A stretch of 64,000 bases of DNA from Rhodobacter sp. (GTDB taxonomy: Bacteria; Pseudomonadota; Alphaproteobacteria; Rhodobacterales; Rhodobacteraceae): assembly GCA_030065095.1 (NCBI GenBank), contig JASJDP010000004.1, positions 162,896-226,895 on the forward strand, in the 5' to 3' direction. The notes under the pieces are model-generated. The model made no database searches, was not told the origin of the DNA, and saw only the letters and a list, made by a program, of their open reading frames with translations. The position numbers and the translations under genes are program-made. This document shows positions 61,363 to 64,000 of this stretch, in pieces. How positions within the stretch are numbered: position 1 is the stretch's first letter; the number at the start of each line of letters is the position of its first letter.

Positions 61363-62892
61363 ATGCTGATCTGGTTCCTCCCCGTCTTCCTGCTGTTTCT
61401 GATGATCGGCCTGCCGGTCTTCTTCGGCCTGCTCGCGGCGCCCGGCATCCTGCTGTGGCTTGCGGGTCAGGAAAAGGACATCACCCTGCTTTACCGCAAC
61501 GTCTACAACGGGATGGACAGCTTTCCGCTGATGGCGATCCCGTTCTTCATGCTGGCCGGAGAGCTGATGAACAAGGGCGGCATCACCATCCGCCTCGTCG
61601 AGTTCTCCCAGGCGCTGATGGGCCATCTGCGGGGCGGGTTGGCGCAGGTCAATATCCTGTCCTCGATCCTGTTCGCCGGCCTCTCGGGCAGCGCGGTGGC
61701 CGATACCTCGGCCCTGGGGTCGATGCTGATCCCGGCGATGGAGAAAGAGGGCTATACCCGCCGCTTCGCCGCCGCCATCACCGCCGCCAGTTCGGTCATC
61801 GGCCCGATCATTCCGCCCTCGGGCATCATGATCATCTACGCCTATGTGATGGGCGAATCCGTGGCCGCCCTGTTCTTGGCGGGCATCGTGCCCGGCATCC
61901 TCGTCGGCGTGGGTCTGATGTTCATGGTCCGCGCCGTCGCCGACCGCTATGAACTGCCGCCCGCCAAGCGCGTCGTCATCACCGGCATCAAGCTGACCCG
62001 GGTCGAGTCCTGGTTCTCTTTCGCCCTCGTCCGCCTGAACCTCGGCTGGCTGCTGGCGCAGTTCGCGCCCCTGGGCGAGGATCCCAGCGGCACCGCAAAA
62101 TGGCTCGCCTTCGGCGGCGGCCTGATCGTCGCCCATGCCCTGTTCCTGGGGCTGCGCCGCGTGGTCGGCCACGATTTCCGCATGGTCTGCAAACGCGCGG
62201 TGGTGCCGCTGCAGACCCCGATCCTGATCCTCGGCGGTATCCTCGCGGGCATCTTCACACCCACCGAGGCCGCCGCCGTCGCCGTCGCCTACGCCCTGCT
62301 CGTGGGCTTCGGCGTCCTGCATTCGATGAAGCTGTCCGACATCCCCCAGGTCTTTTCGCGCGCGGCGATGACCTCCGCCGTTGTCCTGCTGCTGGTCGGC
62401 GCCGCCATGGCCTTCAAGACCGTTGTCTCGCTCAGCTACGCACCGCAGATCCTCGCGGAATTCATCCTGTCGCTCAGCGAAAACCCCCTGATCCTGCTGT
62501 TTCTGATCAACATGCTTTTGTTCATCGTCGGCATGTTCCTCGACGCAGGTCCCGCGATCATCATCCTGGGACCCATCCTCGGGCCGATCTTTGTCGATCT
62601 CGGCGTGCACCCGGTGCACTTCGCCATCATCATGAGCGTCAACCTCACGGTCGGTCTTGCGACACCGCCCATGGGGCTGGTGCTGTTCGTGGCATCGGCG
62701 GTCTCGGGCGAACGCGTCGAGACCATCGCCAGGGCGATCCTGCCGTTCCTCGCCATCGAGATATTGGTGATCTTTCTGATCACCTATGTCCCGCAGATCT
62801 CGATGACGATCCCGTATCTGACCGGGTTCATCGCCTGTCCGGAGCCCCTGGGCTTCCTGGATTGCATCAGCCCGGCCCCCGGCACAAACTGA
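61363..62892 (+). CDS. TRAP transporter large permease (DctM type)
   Basis: A 509-residue membrane protein with about 12-14 helices. DctM features include FAGLSGSAVADTSALGSMLI, SSVIGPIIPPSGIMIIYAYV, ILGGILAGIFTPTEAAAVAV and VNLTVGLATPPMGLVLFVAS. It is longer than the usual 425-440 residues because of an extra stretch at about 205-280 (RVESWFSFALVRLNLGWLLA and following), which adds possible helices in mid-protein. Sodium-driven import with DctQ and the binding protein is expected. Confidence 0.93.
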   Translation: MLIWFLPVFLLFLMIGLPVFFGLLAAPGILLWLAGQEKDITLLYRNVYNGMDSFPLMAIPFFMLAGELMNKGGITIRLVEFSQALMGHLRGGLAQVNILSSILFAGLSGSAVADTSALGSMLIPAMEKEGYTRRFAAAITAASSVIGPIIPPSGIMIIYAYVMGESVAALFLAGIVPGILVGVGLMFMVRAVADRYELPPAKRVVITGIKLTRVESWFSFALVRLNLGWLLAQFAPLGEDPSGTAKWLAFGGGLIVAHALFLGLRRVVGHDFRMVCKRAVVPLQTPILILGGILAGIFTPTEAAAVAVAYALLVGFGVLHSMKLSDIPQVFSRAAMTSAVVLLLVGAAMAFKTVVSLSYAPQILAEFILSLSENPLILLFLINMLLFIVGMFLDAGPAIIILGPILGPIFVDLGVHPVHFAIIMSVNLTVGLATPPMGLVLFVASAVSGERVETIARAILPFLAIEILVIFLITYVPQISMTIPYLTGFIACPEPLGFLDCISPAPGTN

Positions 62893-62924
62893 CCCGGAAA
62901 CAGCATTCACCAGGGAGGACTTAC

Positions 62925-63998
62925 ATGCTGAAACATCTTACCACCGCGGTAGCCGCGGCCGCGTTCCTTGCCGGCACGGCGTTTGCCGCCCATGCCGCCA
63001 GCCACGAGCCGGTCAAGCTGCGGGCGACGGCCAATTCGAACGAGAACGACGAGGATTACGACGGTCTGGTCGTCTTCAAGAACTACGTCGAGCAGGCCTC
63101 GAACGGCGCCATCGAGGTCGAGCTGTTCATCGGCACCCAGCTGTGCTCGAACGGCACCGAATGCATCGCCGGCATCGCCGACGGCAACATCGACATCTAC
63201 GTCTCGACCTCGGGCGGTACCGCCAACATCTTTCCCTTCGTCCAGGTTCTGGACCTGCCCTACCTGATGGCCGACGACCGCGTGGCCGAGGCGACGCTGG
63301 CCAGCGGCTCGGGCTTCGTCACCACCCTGCAGGAGATGGTGCAGGAGGCCTCGGGCGGCGTGGTGCGGCTGATGACCGTCGGCAATACCGGCGGCTGGCG
63401 CAACTTCGCCAACACCCAGCGCCGCGTCGCCCAGCCCGGCGACATGGCCGGGCTGAAGATCCGCACCGTCGTCGCGGATTTGCCGCAGGAACTGGTCAAG
63501 GCCTTGGGCGCCTCGCCCACCCCGATCCCGTGGCCGGAGCTGTTCACCAGCTTCCAGACCGGCGTCGTCGAAGGCTCGAAAAACGGCATCACCGACATCA
63601 TGAACATGAAATTTCCCGATGCCGGGCTGAAATACGTCACGCTGGACGGCCACGCCTATATGGGCGCGCTGTGGTTCATGAACAACGACCGCTTCATGGG
63701 CCTCGACGACGCCCAGAAACGCGTCGTGCTCGACGGCTTCTACGCGCTCCAGCAGGCCACCTTCGCCTCGCCCAAGCGCAAATCGATCCAGGCCTACCAG
63801 GACTTCGCCGCCGCCGGCGGCGACATCTACGTGCCGACGCCGGAAGAGAAGGCGATGTTCAAGGAGGCCGCCGCCCCCGTCTATGACTGGTTCAAGGCCA
63901 ATGTCGACGGCGGCGAGGCCGTGTTCGACGCGCTGACCGCAACCGTCGCCGAGGTCGAGGCGGACATCGACGCAACACGGATGGGCGAAAGCAAGTGA
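62925..63998 (+). CDS. TRAP transporter substrate-binding protein (DctP type)
   Basis: A 357-residue periplasmic protein with signal peptide MLKHLTTAVAAAAFLAGTAF ending near AHAASHEP. DctP features: FKNYVEQASNGAIEVELFIG, DGNIDIYVSTSGGTANIFPF, GLKIRTVVADLPQELVKALG (with the Arg that normally binds a carboxylate), PWPELFTSFQTGVVEGSKNG. GGGAGGA precedes ATG 62925, and its TGA ends 2 nt before the window edge, so the gene is complete. The ligand is probably a carboxylic acid. Confidence 0.93.
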   Translation: MLKHLTTAVAAAAFLAGTAFAAHAASHEPVKLRATANSNENDEDYDGLVVFKNYVEQASNGAIEVELFIGTQLCSNGTECIAGIADGNIDIYVSTSGGTANIFPFVQVLDLPYLMADDRVAEATLASGSGFVTTLQEMVQEASGGVVRLMTVGNTGGWRNFANTQRRVAQPGDMAGLKIRTVVADLPQELVKALGASPTPIPWPELFTSFQTGVVEGSKNGITDIMNMKFPDAGLKYVTLDGHAYMGALWFMNNDRFMGLDDAQKRVVLDGFYALQQATFASPKRKSIQAYQDFAAAGGDIYVPTPEEKAMFKEAAAPVYDWFKANVDGGEAVFDALTATVAEVEADIDATRMGESK

Positions 63999-64000
63999 TG

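Noticed and set aside
61288..62910. 540-codon minus-strand frame opposite dctM
   Set aside because: Asp/Gln/His-rich mirror image of a membrane protein's codons; no family pattern.

Overview
The window looks like chromosomal DNA of a high-GC alphaproteobacterium of the Rhodobacteraceae, probably a marine Roseobacter-type lineage. The evidence is a complete RcGTA-type gene transfer agent cluster next to cysE, a Paracoccus-like sox gene order, a PDH E1-beta carrying a lipoyl domain, TRAP and xylose ABC transporters, and betaine/methylated-amine genes. No rRNA, tRNA, CRISPR array or insertion sequence was recognised.

Layout. 0-3.1 kb (+): tail of a VOC-like gene, pdhB, a small conserved gene and pdhC. 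3.2-5.1 kb: a secreted protein of unknown function, cysE and a DksA-like regulator. 5.1-19.7 kb (-): gene transfer agent genes g15 back to g1 with a DUF2793 gene at the distal end; all reading frames are open. Two perfect CtrA boxes (TTAA-N7-TTAA) lie upstream of g1. 19.9-22.4 kb (-): mltG and fabF. 23.1-30.6 kb: xylFHG-xylBA on the minus strand and a divergent ROK regulator. 30.6-38.8 kb: a CRTAC1/FG-GAP protein coupled to the regulator; a minus-strand set of lyxose isomerase, aldo/keto reductase and di-haem peroxidase; a maleylacetoacetate isomerase-like GST; an SDR; and a GH13 alpha-glucosidase. 39.3-51.9 kb: a DUF302 gene, soxFEDCBAZYXWV (-) and divergent soxS, soxR and a YeeE/YedE transporter (+). 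52-58.3 kb (-): a Rieske oxygenase, a small gene and two tandem FAD/GcvT oxidases, probably for stepwise N-demethylation of betaine-type compounds. 59.3-64 kb (+): aldo/keto reductase, flavin reductase and a DctQMP TRAP transporter.

How the parts work together. The sox block encodes the periplasmic thiosulfate-oxidising complex (SoxXA, YZ, B, CD), a SoxEF flavocytochrome, thiol-redox helpers (SoxV, W, S), a sulfur transporter and an ArsR-type repressor with the cysteine pair of persulfide sensors. Inverted repeats sharing ACTGAAT sit ahead of soxX, soxB and soxC, so the cluster seems to be several repressor-controlled units, one of them ended by a strong intrinsic terminator. The sugar genes take xylose (and lyxose) to xylulose 5-phosphate. 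The GTA block would make particles that package host DNA, with CtrA as a likely direct input.

The most unusual non-coding feature is an intergenic element of about 220 bp present twice (22.6-22.9 kb and 38.9-39.1 kb). Each copy can fold into nested stems closed by 17-bp inverted arms, and neither gene context explains it.
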